Position numbers and translations under genes: made by a program. From contig NZ_CP049241.1 in assembly GCF_011046245.1 (NCBI RefSeq), positions 2,620,001-2,684,000 of the forward strand: 64,000 nt of DNA. Direction: 5' to 3'. Below, one piece after another: positions 41,778 to 50,868 of this stretch. Source of the stretch: Allorhizobium pseudoryzae (lineage in GTDB: Bacteria; Pseudomonadota; Alphaproteobacteria; Rhizobiales; Rhizobiaceae). The notes beneath the pieces are model-generated. The model saw nothing but the letters and a program-made list of their open reading frames with translations, ran no database searches and was not told the DNA's origin. Within the stretch, counting starts at the first letter, position 1. Each line of letters begins with the position of its first letter.

Positions 41778-43424
41778 TCAGTCTGTGGATTTGACGAGGA
41801 AGCGCATGCGTTCCTCTTGGGTCACGATGGGCTTCTCGCGCTCTTCCACATCGGAGACGACGGGAATGGCCGCGATGAGGGCCCGGGTATAGGGATGGGC
41901 GGGGGCGGCGAACACATCCCGTGTCGCCCCTTCCTCGACGATCTCGCCGCGCAGCATGACGGCGATGCGCGAGCAGAAATTGCGCATCAGCGACAGGTCG
42001 TGGCTGATCATCAGATAGGTGAGCCCGAGATCCTCGCGCAGTTGCACCAGAAGCTCGATGACGGTCTTCTGCACCGAGACATCCAGTGCGGCGGTCGGTT
42101 CGTCCAGGATCAGGATCTTCGGCTCGGCGGCAAGCGCACGGGCAATCGCCACACGCTGCTTTTGCCCGCCGGACAGTTCGTGCGGGTACTTGCCCAGATA
42201 GGACTGCGGCAGGCGCACGAGATCCATCAGTTCGGCCAGTCGTGCCTCACGCGCGCCGGCATCCATGCCGATCGATTTCAAGGGCAGCGTCAGCGTCTGG
42301 CGGACGGTGCGCTTCGGATTGAGCGAGGTGCCGGGATTCTGGTAGACGATCTGGGTCAGGCGCCGGCCCTTGGCGGGTGCCGGTGCGTCAATCGCAAGCT
42401 CGCCCGAGGTTGGCCGCAGAAGGCCCATGAGCATGCGGGCGACCGTCGTTTTGCCGGAACCGGATTCTCCGGCGAGCCCGAAGATCTCGCCTTCCCGCAG
42501 CGTGAGGTTCACATTGCGCACCGCGTGATAGCCGTTGCGGCGGCCATAGACCTTGTTGAGTTCTTGGACGCGGATGATAGGTGCGCGGTCGCTCTGCGGC
42601 ATGTCGGTGACGCGTGGCCCGTAAAGGGCCGGCACCGCATCGAGGAGCGCGCGGGTGTAAGGCTGGGATGGCTCACTCAGGATCTCGTGGCAAGGGCCGG
42701 TCTCGACGATGTCGCCGTGATGCATGACCACCACCCGGTCTGATACCTTGCGCACAACGCCGAGATTGTGGGTGATCATCAGCAGCGCCATGTTTTCTTC
42801 GCGCACCAGCGTGTTGATGAGGTTGAGGATCTCGTCCTGCGTGGTGACGTCGAGCGCGGTTCCCGGTTCGTCGGCGATCAGAAGCTTCGGCTGGTGCAGA
42901 AGGGCAAGGCCGATCAGCACGCGCTGGCGCATGCCGCCCGAGAGTTCGAACGGATAGGCATTCATCACCCGCTCCGCATCGGCAAGCTGCACACGCCGCA
43001 GAACGGCGGCAATGCGGCTTCTCCGTTCGACGCGCGAGGTTGCGACGCCGTTGCGGCGGTCGGCGAAGCGCATCACGTCATCGAGATGCGTGCCCACCCG
43101 GAACACCGGATTGAAGGAGGAGAGCGGATCCTGCATGATCAGCGAGAAGGCCGTCCCCTTCAATGCCTCTCGCTCGGCACGCGGCAGGTCCAGCACGTTG
43201 CGGCCCTCCACGCGGATCTGGCCCGCTTGTATGTGCGCATTGCGCGGCAGCGTGCCGATGATCGCCTTGGCGGTGACCGACTTTCCCGAGCCGGTTTCCC
43301 CGATCAGGGCGACACGCTCGCCGGCGGCGACCGAGAAGCTGACATTGCGCAACACCTGGCGCGTGCGGCCATAGGAGGTGAAATCGACCGAGAGGTTTTC
43401 GATGCTGAGAAGGGGATTGTGCAT
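41778..43424 (-). CDS. Fused double ATPase of a peptide-type ABC importer (DppD-DppF fusion)
   Basis: A 548-residue protein with two complete ABC domains in tandem. The first has Walker A GETGSGKS, signature LSGGMRQR and Walker B LLIADEPGTALD. The second has GESGSGKT, LSGGQKQR and ILILDEPTAALD. Each ends with the oligopeptide-type extension containing SQPYTRALLDAVP or AHPYTRALIAAIP. One gene therefore supplies both ATPase subunits, as in YejF/GsiA. It starts 2 bases past the stop of the preceding permease gene. The second importer in the window keeps its two ATPases separate. Confidence 0.94.
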   Translation of the reverse strand: MHNPLLSIENLSVDFTSYGRTRQVLRNVSFSVAAGERVALIGETGSGKSVTAKAIIGTLPRNAHIQAGQIRVEGRNVLDLPRAEREALKGTAFSLIMQDPLSSFNPVFRVGTHLDDVMRFADRRNGVATSRVERRSRIAAVLRRVQLADAERVMNAYPFELSGGMRQRVLIGLALLHQPKLLIADEPGTALDVTTQDEILNLINTLVREENMALLMITHNLGVVRKVSDRVVVMHHGDIVETGPCHEILSEPSQPYTRALLDAVPALYGPRVTDMPQSDRAPIIRVQELNKVYGRRNGYHAVRNVNLTLREGEIFGLAGESGSGKTTVARMLMGLLRPTSGELAIDAPAPAKGRRLTQIVYQNPGTSLNPKRTVRQTLTLPLKSIGMDAGAREARLAELMDLVRLPQSYLGKYPHELSGGQKQRVAIARALAAEPKILILDEPTAALDVSVQKTVIELLVQLREDLGLTYLMISHDLSLMRNFCSRIAVMLRGEIVEEGATRDVFAAPAHPYTRALIAAIPVVSDVEEREKPIVTQEERMRFLVKSTD

Positions 43425-43426
43425 GC

Positions 43427-44308
43427 TCAGCCCTCCACGTCGAACATGTCGCGCAGGCCGTCGCCCAGCAGGTTGAACCCAAGGGTCACGTAAAGCACCG
43501 CAGCACCCGGGCAGAGCACTTCCCACCAGAAATCCGGCATGAACTGCCGCCCGTCGGCCACCATCGAGCCCAGATCCGGTGTCGGGGGTTTCACGCCGAA
43601 GCCGAGGAAGCTCAGCGTCGCGCCGAACAGGATGACGAAGGCGGCGTCCAGCGTCGTCTTCACCGAGATGACTGCGACGCAATTGGGCAGGATCTCGCGA
43701 AAGAGGATATGCAAGGGACCGGCGCCGGCCAGCCGCGCTGCCTCGATGTAATCTTCGGATGCGATGGATTTCGACACCGAATAGATCAGCCGCGCATGCC
43801 AGGTCCACCACAGAAGCGTGATGGCGATCATCGCATTCGTCAGCGTCGGTTCGAGCAGGTTCGATACCGCAAGCGCCATGACGAGCGGCGGCATGGCCAG
43901 CATGACGTTGGTCAGTCCGCTGATCAGCCGTTCTGTCCAGCCGCCGAAATAGCCGGCCATCAGGCCAAGCACGGTGCCGACCGGCACGGAGATGCCGAGC
44001 ACGCCGAGGACGAGCAGCAGCGAGACACGGAGACCGAAGACGGTGCGGGAAAAGATGTCGCGCCCGGCCTTGTCGGTGCCGAACCAGTGGCCGGCATCCG
44101 GCGGCAGATGGCGCGCCTTGAAATCGACGACGCTGCCGACATGCTTGGGATAGGGCGTCAGCCACGGTGCAAACACCGCGAGGATGATGACCGACAGCAG
44201 GATCAGCGAGCCGATCACGGCCGCCGGATTTCGGCTGAAGCGGTACCACATCATGTAGCCGGCGCTGAGGCCGCGATCGGCCGGGTCCAGGATCTTGATA
44301 TCGGCCAT
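43427..44308 (-). CDS. Peptide-type ABC importer permease (DppC-like) 1
   Basis: A 293-residue inner-membrane permease. A first helix (PAAVIGSLILLSVIILAVFAPWLTPY), the family HWFGTDKAGRDIFSRTVFGLRVSLLLV stretch and four to five further helices follow. The coupling loop is EDYIEAARLAGAGPLHILFREILPN. The end FNLLGDGLRDMFDVEG is the usual DppC C-terminus. It overlaps the DppB-like gene by one base and lies 2 bases before the fused ATPase gene, so all are co-translated. Confidence 0.92.
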   Translation of the reverse strand: MADIKILDPADRGLSAGYMMWYRFSRNPAAVIGSLILLSVIILAVFAPWLTPYPKHVGSVVDFKARHLPPDAGHWFGTDKAGRDIFSRTVFGLRVSLLLVLGVLGISVPVGTVLGLMAGYFGGWTERLISGLTNVMLAMPPLVMALAVSNLLEPTLTNAMIAITLLWWTWHARLIYSVSKSIASEDYIEAARLAGAGPLHILFREILPNCVAVISVKTTLDAAFVILFGATLSFLGFGVKPPTPDLGSMVADGRQFMPDFWWEVLCPGAAVLYVTLGFNLLGDGLRDMFDVEG

Positions 44309-45336
44309 CAGAGTGCCTCCTTCCGGCGCATGCGCGGATCGATGATCGAGATCAGGACATCGACAACGAGGTTCGCGACGATGAAGAACAGTCCCGCCAC
44401 CAGCACCACGGCCGTCACCGCATTGAGGTCCTTCTGCAGGATGGCGTTGAGGCCATAGGAGGCGAAGCCGCCCCAGGCGAAGATCATCTCGATGACGAAG
44501 GCATTGCCGATCAGCGAGGCGAATTCGAGCCCCATGATCGTCAGCGGCGCGATGGAGGAAAGCTTCAGCAGGTAGCGAAAGATGATGACGCGCTCGGGCA
44601 CGCCAAAGCTCTGCAGCGTCAGGACATGGTCCTTGCGCTGATTTTCGATCATCGAGGAGCGGGTGATGCGGGTGATCTGGCCGATGCCGGCCATGGACAG
44701 CGCAAAGGCGGGCAGCGCGATGTGCTGCAGGGCGCTGCCGACCACGTCGAACCTGCCGGCAAGAAGGCCGTCCAGCAGCAGGAAACCGGTCGGGCCGCCC
44801 GGCCAGCCGAGCCCGTGATCCAGACGACCGATGATCGGCCAGCCGCCGGGCATCCGTGCCGCCAGCAACTGCAGAGTGATCGCAAAAAGGAAGCTCGGGA
44901 TGGTAACCCCCGTCAGCGACAGGATGCGCCCCCCATGGTCCAGCGCGCGGTCCCGGTAATGGGCGGTGATCACACCAAGCGGAATGGCGATGAGGAACAT
45001 GAAGACGACGGAGACCAGAACAAGCTCCACCGTGGCCGGTACCGTCTGGGCAAGATCGGTCGTGACGGGGCGCTGCGACACCAGCGAGGTGCCGAGATCG
45101 CCGTGCAGCGCCTTGCGCACATAATCGAGATACTGCACCAGCACGGGCTGATCGAGCCCCATCTGCAGGCGCAGCGCCTGCACCTGCTCCGGTGTCGCCG
45201 CTGGTCCGAGCGCCATGCGGGCCGGGTCTCCCGGGACGACACGCGCCAGCGTGAAAATCATCAGGGACAGCGCGACCATGACCAGCAGGAAGCTGCCGAG
45301 CCGCGAGAGGATCGCCGTCAACGGGTGGTGCCGCAT
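44308..45336 (-). CDS. Peptide-type ABC importer permease (DppB-like) 1
   Basis: A 342-residue permease with the typical N-terminal helix LGSFLLVMVALSLMIFTLARVVPGDPARMALG and the ALHGDLGTSLVSQRPVTTDLAQTVPATVELVL motif. The coupling loop is RKDHVLTLQSFGVPERVIIFRYLLK and the end is DPRMRRKEAL. First gene of the 34739-45336 operon. ATG at 45336 gives the standard N-terminus; a GTG at 45357 is a possible extension. It is transcribed divergently from the LuxR regulator. Confidence 0.92.
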   Translation of the reverse strand: MRHHPLTAILSRLGSFLLVMVALSLMIFTLARVVPGDPARMALGPAATPEQVQALRLQMGLDQPVLVQYLDYVRKALHGDLGTSLVSQRPVTTDLAQTVPATVELVLVSVVFMFLIAIPLGVITAHYRDRALDHGGRILSLTGVTIPSFLFAITLQLLAARMPGGWPIIGRLDHGLGWPGGPTGFLLLDGLLAGRFDVVGSALQHIALPAFALSMAGIGQITRITRSSMIENQRKDHVLTLQSFGVPERVIIFRYLLKLSSIAPLTIMGLEFASLIGNAFVIEMIFAWGGFASYGLNAILQKDLNAVTAVVLVAGLFFIVANLVVDVLISIIDPRMRRKEAL

Positions 45337-45413
45337 CGTCTCAAAAGATCCCTTCACCAGGAAACATCTGACCGTACTGTCTTCTGCAGGTCCGGTCGGG
45401 ACAAGCGCGGGCT

Positions 45414-45441
45414 GGTATAGTTTTTTGATCGAGAGGTATAG
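45414..45441. promoter_or_regulatory. GGTATAG direct repeat in the importer/LuxR divergent promoter
   Basis: GGTATAG occurs at 45414-45420 and 45435-45441, starts exactly 21 bases apart (two helical turns), in the spacer between the importer operon and the LuxR gene. Operator function is inferred from spacing and place. Confidence 0.4.
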
Positions 45442-45473
45442 GTTTCAAAACGAAGATCCCCTATTCCTCTCCC

Positions 45474-47837
45474 ATGCACAGTCTTCTCGATCGGCCCCGT
45501 CTCAGTCGTCTTGCTCGCGGTCGCGGCCCGCGTATCCTGCTTCTGTCGTCGGCGGCGGGCGCGGGAAAAAGCGTATTGCTCCAGCAGATGGCGCAGGATG
45601 CGGGCGGCAGGGTCTGCACCTCGCTCCATCCCCAGCAGGCGGATCTCGAGGGCGGCTTCCTGTTCTGGGACTTGCCGCGCAAGGCCCGCACGCTGAGGCT
45701 GTCCGACGCCCTCATCGAGAGTGCCGACCGGATCGTCATCGCCTGCCGGCCTCAGCAGAAGGTCACGGGGCTGGCGCGGGCGCGTCTGCATGGCGGCTGC
45801 CTTGTCCTCTCCGCAGAAGACCTGTCCTTTCACCAGAACGATCTCGAAGCTCTGCCACCGGATGTCGCGAAGGCTGCCATCGAAACCTATGCCGGTTGGC
45901 CGGTCTTTCTGCGGCTCGCCGCCTGCGACGAGGATCCTAAGGAAAATCTGGTCGATTATTGCCGCGAAGCGCTGTTCGACCATCTGACGCCAGGCGACAT
46001 GGCGGCCTTGTCTTTGTGGCTAAAGGCGCCGGACCAATCGGTTCCGGCTGCCGGTGCCGCGCTGCTGCCGCCGCGTCTCCTGGCGGAGCCGGGCCGCTAC
46101 CCTTTGCTGGTCGAGGCTCTGCGTCGGGCAAGCAGCGAAAGCCTCGCGACCTATGGCAACCCGGCGGCCTTGAAAGACATTGCGTCCACGCTCGAACAGT
46201 CCGGGCAGGTGCTTGCTGCCATGAACCTGCTGCTCGATCATGGTCTGGAGGGGCAGGCTGCCGCCATTCTGGAGCGGGCGGATGGCCGCGATCTTATCTA
46301 TCGCAGCAGCGTTGCGGAGTTTCAGGATACCATCGTGCGGTTTTCGCACGAGATGGTGGCGGAGAACGAGACGATCCTGTTTGCCATCTGCCGGGCGCTG
46401 ATGAAACAGGGCGAGCTGCATCGCGTGCGCCATCTGCTGTCGAAACACCTGGGGCTCGACTACCTCGACCCCATGAAGGTGCTGGTCAAGGGATCGCGCT
46501 TTTCCTTTGCCGCGCGCACCTTCCGCCTCAACCTCATGATTTCGCAGGACCTGACGCCAAGCGATGCGATGTTCGAGCGGCTCGCGGAATTCATGGCGGA
46601 CTACCCTCCCGGGGAGCACGGGAAATGGGCGTCCTATTACAATGCACTTCTGGAGTTCGAGATCCGCCGCCGGAATTTTCGCGAGGCCGAAGCCGCTGCT
46701 GCGCGCGCGTTGATCTATCTGAAAAAGATGGGCGGCCAGCCGCTGTTGGAGTTCTTCATTCATCTCCATCAGAGCGTGCTGCGTCTGATGGGAGGCGACG
46801 CGCTGCTGGCCCGCAAGGCGGCTGAGGACGCGCGCGCGCGTCTTGAACAGGTGCCGCATCCGGCAGCCGCGGAATTTCGCATGCTGCGCCTGGCCGAGGC
46901 CTGTCTTGACTACGAGGCGGGACGCCACCGGCCCTTGCTGGAATTCGTGCAGACCGAGTTCGAGGACTTCGCCGCCGCTGAAATCTGGCCGAGCCTGATG
47001 CAGTTTGCCCTGCATTATGCCTCGCAGGCCCTGATCGACCATTTTCCGATGGGCGTGCGCCCGGGCTTCCTGGACGGGCTCTGGATCCATCTTTCCGACG
47101 GTCTGCAGTTTCATGCCATGATGGAAATCCGCACCGCGATCGCCTACCAGAACGCCGGGCGCTGGCGGGAGGCGGCGGCCGCTCTCTCCGCCATCCGCAT
47201 GCCGCTCGGCAAACACTGGATCGAAAGTGCCGTTGACGACCTGTCACGCCTCAACCGACGCGACGAGATTGCCTATGTCATGGCCTGGCTTCGCGAAGCG
47301 GTGCATCTCTGGTCACCTCGCCCTTATCTTGCGCGCCAGCTGGAAGCGCTGATGGCCAATCCGAAAGTCACCCATCGCGAGCGGGTCGCCCTGGCAATCT
47401 GGCTGAGCTATGCATCCCATCAGCGTCGCGAAACGGTCCTTGCTCGCAGCCACCTGCTGTCGGCGCTGGAAAGTGCCAATCGACTCGGCTGCCACGGGGT
47501 TCTGTCGGAAGAGCGGATGTTTCTCTCGCCGCTTCTGGAAAACAAGCTGCTGAGGGGGTTTGTCGAGAAATCCGTGAGTGTCCGGCGTTCGCTGTCCATC
47601 TTCAGCTCTTCGCTGAATTCGCCGCATGCACGCGCACTGAAGGGTGGGTTATCCCAACGGGAGGCGCAGATGCTGCAACTGGCCGCGGCCGGACTGTCCA
47701 ACAAGCAGATTGCCGCGACGCTGCACATTTCCGAGGTCACCGTGAAATACCATCTCGGGAACCTCTATCGCAAACTTGGCTGCCGTCGCCGGTCGGAAGC
47801 CTTGAGCGCTGCAACGGCGCTTGGCTGGATCAGCTAG
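45474..47837 (+). CDS. Large LuxR-family (MalT/LAL-like) transcriptional regulator
   Basis: A 787-residue regulator. Near the N-terminus there is a P-loop-like segment, LLLSSAAGAGKSVLL, with Ser at the first Walker A position. A long helical-repeat middle region (about 200-690, TPR-like) follows, and the C-terminal LuxR helix-turn-helix (about 722-785) is LSQREAQMLQLAAAGLSNKQIAATLHISEVTVKYHLGNLYRKLG. MalT-type regulators are ATP- and ligand-dependent activators. Divergent from the importer/hydantoinase operon and upstream of the peptidase and transaminase genes, so it probably activates one or both. The ligand is unknown. Confidence 0.88.
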   Translation: MHSLLDRPRLSRLARGRGPRILLLSSAAGAGKSVLLQQMAQDAGGRVCTSLHPQQADLEGGFLFWDLPRKARTLRLSDALIESADRIVIACRPQQKVTGLARARLHGGCLVLSAEDLSFHQNDLEALPPDVAKAAIETYAGWPVFLRLAACDEDPKENLVDYCREALFDHLTPGDMAALSLWLKAPDQSVPAAGAALLPPRLLAEPGRYPLLVEALRRASSESLATYGNPAALKDIASTLEQSGQVLAAMNLLLDHGLEGQAAAILERADGRDLIYRSSVAEFQDTIVRFSHEMVAENETILFAICRALMKQGELHRVRHLLSKHLGLDYLDPMKVLVKGSRFSFAARTFRLNLMISQDLTPSDAMFERLAEFMADYPPGEHGKWASYYNALLEFEIRRRNFREAEAAAARALIYLKKMGGQPLLEFFIHLHQSVLRLMGGDALLARKAAEDARARLEQVPHPAAAEFRMLRLAEACLDYEAGRHRPLLEFVQTEFEDFAAAEIWPSLMQFALHYASQALIDHFPMGVRPGFLDGLWIHLSDGLQFHAMMEIRTAIAYQNAGRWREAAAALSAIRMPLGKHWIESAVDDLSRLNRRDEIAYVMAWLREAVHLWSPRPYLARQLEALMANPKVTHRERVALAIWLSYASHQRRETVLARSHLLSALESANRLGCHGVLSEERMFLSPLLENKLLRGFVEKSVSVRRSLSIFSSSLNSPHARALKGGLSQREAQMLQLAAAGLSNKQIAATLHISEVTVKYHLGNLYRKLGCRRRSEALSAATALGWIS

Positions 47838-47981
47838 GCCGCCCATTGCGTGACCATGCGATACGGTCGTGCTGCAGGCAAACCCCATTGCAAAGCCGGC
47901 ATCAAACTATTCCGTTTTTAGCATGTCGATCCGGCGTTGCCTGAAGTACCGTGTCAGCAACTTGGATCGAGAGTGAATTCA

Positions 47982-49028
47982 ATGAAGCATGACGGTCGTG
48001 CGCGTGCGCGCGCTCTTGGTCTGTCCGTCGGACATCACGCAACCGGTGCGCTGAATGCGATCACCGATGTCGATGGTGTCGCCGTGGGTCATGTCACCTG
48101 CGCCGATGGCGACCGGACACGAACGGGCGCAACCGCCATCTTGGCCCATACCGGCAATCTGTTTCAGGACAAGGTGCCCGCCGCACTGGCTGTTTTCAAC
48201 GGCTTCGGCAAGTTCGCCGGCTCGACGCAGATTGACGAGCTGGGCGAAATGGAAACGCCGATCCTGCTGACCAATACACTGGGCGTCGGTCGTGCGATCG
48301 AAGCCATCAATCGCCATACCCTGGCGCAGGCCGGCAATGAGCGCGTCGTCTCCGTCAACGCGGTTGTCGGAGAGACCAACGACTCGCGGCTCAATGATAT
48401 TCGTGCGGCGCGTCCGACGGTGGATGAAATGCTCGACGTCTTGGCCGCCGCCCAACCGGGTCCGGTGGAGGAAGGCGCAGTCGGTGCCGGAACCGGCACG
48501 GTCGCTTTCGGCCTGAAAGGCGGTATCGGCACCAGTTCGCGGATCGTACCTGTGGCCGGGGTCCGTTACACGGTCGGCGTTCTCGTCCAATCGAATTACG
48601 GTGGCAGGCTGATCGTGGACGGCCGATCCTATGCGGCGGAAGGCCATGACAAGGATGGTTCGATCGTCATGATCGTTGCCACCGATGCACCGCTCTGCTC
48701 ACGCAACCTCAAGCGGCTCGCGGAGCGTTGTTTTGGCGGTCTCGCGCGCACGGGCGCAGCGCTGAGCAACGGCTCGGGCGACTACGCGCTCACCTTTTCG
48801 ACGGCCGAGGAGGTGCGTCGCACGCCGGAGCGCCGCAAGGCGGTGGCGCACTATCCGGTTTTATCCAACGACGTCGTCTCCCCGCTCTTTGAAGCGGTGA
48901 TCGAGGCGAGCGAGGAGGCCATTCTCAATTCGCTGACCATGGCGACGACCACTCATGGCTACAATGCCGCAACCGGCAAGCCTTCCATCATTCAAGCCAT
49001 TTCCCTCGACGCACTCAAGCGTCTCTGA
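47982..49028 (+). CDS. P1-family (DmpA/BapA-like) N-terminal-nucleophile aminopeptidase
   Basis: A 348-residue self-processing peptidase. The processing site and nucleophile are Gly264-Ser265 in LSNGSGDYALTF, matching Gly249-Ser250 of DmpA from Ochrobactrum; cleavage would give an alpha chain of 264 residues and a beta chain starting SGD. Other landmarks are VGHVTCADGD, TPILLTNTLGVG, VVGETNDSRLNDIRA and GAGTGTVAFGLKGGIGTSSR. DmpA releases N-terminal L-residues and hydrolyses D-Ala amides and esters; BapA acts on beta-peptides. Start at 47982 follows GGATCGAGAG. No signal peptide. Followed after 20 bases by a D-amino-acid transaminase gene. Confidence 0.92.
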   Translation: MKHDGRARARALGLSVGHHATGALNAITDVDGVAVGHVTCADGDRTRTGATAILAHTGNLFQDKVPAALAVFNGFGKFAGSTQIDELGEMETPILLTNTLGVGRAIEAINRHTLAQAGNERVVSVNAVVGETNDSRLNDIRAARPTVDEMLDVLAAAQPGPVEEGAVGAGTGTVAFGLKGGIGTSSRIVPVAGVRYTVGVLVQSNYGGRLIVDGRSYAAEGHDKDGSIVMIVATDAPLCSRNLKRLAERCFGGLARTGAALSNGSGDYALTFSTAEEVRRTPERRKAVAHYPVLSNDVVSPLFEAVIEASEEAILNSLTMATTTHGYNAATGKPSIIQAISLDALKRL

Positions 49029-49048
49029 CTATGAGAACCGGAGTTCCC

Positions 49049-49915
49049 ATGCCTGCCGCAACACGCCGCATCGTCTATCTCAATGGTGTCTTCCTGCCCG
49101 AGCACGAGGCCCACATCTCGATCTTCGATCGCGGTTTCCTCTTCGGCGATGGGATCTACGAGGTGACGGCGGTTCTTGATGGCAAGCTGATCGACAGTCC
49201 GCTGCACATGGCGCGTCTGGAGCGCAGCGTGCGGGAGATCGGCGGCACGCTGCCCATCTCGACCGACGAGATCGTCGCGATCGAAAAGCGGCTCGTCGCC
49301 GAAAACGCGCTGACCGAAGGCATGATCTACCTCCAATACACACGCGGGGCCGAGGATCGCAATTTCCTCTATTCGGAAGACCTCGCGCCCACACTTCTCC
49401 TCTTTACCCAGGCAAAGACGCTGGAACATGTGGCGGCTGTCGAAAAGGGCCTGAAGGTCAAGATCGTCCCGGACCAGCGGTGGGAGCGCCGCGACATCAA
49501 AACCGTCTGTCTTCTGCCGCAGGTTCTCGCAAAACGCATCGCCAAGGCAGAGGGCTGCGACGAGGCCTGGATGGTCGAGGATGGGTATGTGACCGAGGGG
49601 GCATCCTCGACGGCCTATATCATCACCCATGACGACAAGATCGTCACGCGCGCCAACAGTCACACGACGCTGCCCGGCTGCACGCGGCTTGCGGTTTTGG
49701 ATCTTGCCCGCGAGCAGGGCCTGACGATCGAGGAGCGCCCGTTCTCGGTGGACGAAGCCATGTCGGCCCGGGAAGCCTGCCTCACCAGCGCCTCGAACTT
49801 CATCGTGCCGATCACCTCGATCGACGGCAAGCCCGTCGGCGACGGCAAGGTCGGCCCGATGTTCAAGCGTTTGCGGACACTCTACATGGAGAATGCCCGG
49901 CGCACCGCCGTTTGA
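49049..49915 (+). CDS. D-amino-acid transaminase
   Basis: A 288-residue fold-type IV PLP enzyme. The Schiff-base lysine is Lys151 (RRDIKTVCLLPQVLAK) and the cofactor-tuning Glu is Glu183 (VTEGASSTAYII), both six residues beyond Lys145 and Glu177 of Bacillus D-amino-acid transaminase. The SIFDRGFLFGDGIYE opening is characteristic. It moves the amino group from D-amino acids, usually D-alanine, to 2-oxoglutarate. Branched-chain or aminodeoxychorismate activity is less likely given the DIK context. ATG at 49049 follows GGAG at 7-base spacing. Adjacent to a DmpA-like peptidase, so it can remove freed D-residues. Confidence 0.92.
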   Translation: MPAATRRIVYLNGVFLPEHEAHISIFDRGFLFGDGIYEVTAVLDGKLIDSPLHMARLERSVREIGGTLPISTDEIVAIEKRLVAENALTEGMIYLQYTRGAEDRNFLYSEDLAPTLLLFTQAKTLEHVAAVEKGLKVKIVPDQRWERRDIKTVCLLPQVLAKRIAKAEGCDEAWMVEDGYVTEGASSTAYIITHDDKIVTRANSHTTLPGCTRLAVLDLAREQGLTIEERPFSVDEAMSAREACLTSASNFIVPITSIDGKPVGDGKVGPMFKRLRTLYMENARRTAV

Positions 49916-49921
49916 GAAAAC

Positions 49922-50806
49922 TTAGCCGGACGTCAGGACACTCCAGGTGCGCTTGACGATCGGTCGGCGGTTTTCCCGCGAACGATAGAGCCGGATCTCG
50001 ACATTGATATCCCAGTCCGGCTCTGCAGCCCTCACCAGCCGGCCATCGGCGAGTTCGGCGGCAACCAGGCTTTCCGGTATCCAGGATAACCCCCAACCGG
50101 CCATCACCATGCCCTTCAGGCCGACCGACATGCTGCCGACGTGAACGCGGTTTTCCGCCGGCAGCCGATCGGCCATCGCGCCGGCAATCAACTGGCCGAA
50201 GAACGAGATCTTCTGATAGCTGACATGGGCGAAATCCGGCGCGATCCGGTGCAGGGGCTGCCCGCCTGCATCCGGGGCGCTGACCGGGATGATGGTTTCC
50301 GCGCCCAGCCGATGATGTTCGAACTGCGGCCCGAGCAGCATCGGCACATGCGGGTTCTGATAGGTCAGCAGAAAATCGGAATCGCCGTCGATGAGGGAGT
50401 TGAGATTTTCCTCCATGCTGCCGGAATCGGGTCGCATGTGCGAAACGATCGGCCCCAGCCTGGCATTGAGGTCGTTGAGCCAGTCCGGAAAGAAGGTGAA
50501 GGACAGCGTGTGGAGGGCCGTGAACGTAACGGTCCGGGCGTTATCGCCTTCCTCGTGCTGAAGATTGCGGCGCGCCTGATAAAGACCCTGCAGGGTCTGC
50601 TCGGCGATCGGCACGAAGCGTGCGCCGGCATCCGTCAGTCGCGACGGATAGGTCGCACGATCGATCAGGCTGGTGCCGACCCAGGCTTCCAGCTGCCGGA
50701 TGCGGCGGCTGAAAGCCGACTGGGTGACATGCCGCTCCTCGGCAGCCTTGGAAAAGTTGAGCGTCTGGGCAAGCGCCAGGAAATCTTCAAGCCATTTGAC
50801 TTCCAC
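49922..50806 (-). CDS. LysR-family transcriptional regulator
   Basis: A 294-residue LysR-type regulator. Helix-turn-helix: WLEDFLALAQTLNFSKAAEERHVTQSAFSRRIRQLEAWVG. The effector domain runs from about residue 85. The start is uncertain: GTG at 50806 has GGGG five bases ahead; another GTG is at 50818. The sequence resembles HypT/YjiE-like LysR proteins, but that link is weak. It sits 62 bases after the D-aminopeptidase gene on the same strand and converges on the transaminase gene, so it may control the second importer operon. Confidence 0.88.
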   Translation of the reverse strand: MEVKWLEDFLALAQTLNFSKAAEERHVTQSAFSRRIRQLEAWVGTSLIDRATYPSRLTDAGARFVPIAEQTLQGLYQARRNLQHEEGDNARTVTFTALHTLSFTFFPDWLNDLNARLGPIVSHMRPDSGSMEENLNSLIDGDSDFLLTYQNPHVPMLLGPQFEHHRLGAETIIPVSAPDAGGQPLHRIAPDFAHVSYQKISFFGQLIAGAMADRLPAENRVHVGSMSVGLKGMVMAGWGLSWIPESLVAAELADGRLVRAAEPDWDINVEIRLYRSRENRRPIVKRTWSVLTSG

Positions 50807-50868
50807 ACCAAACCCCACTGAAAAACGGATAGACGTTTTCCCTTGGTCCGATTGGTCTTAAAATGCAA

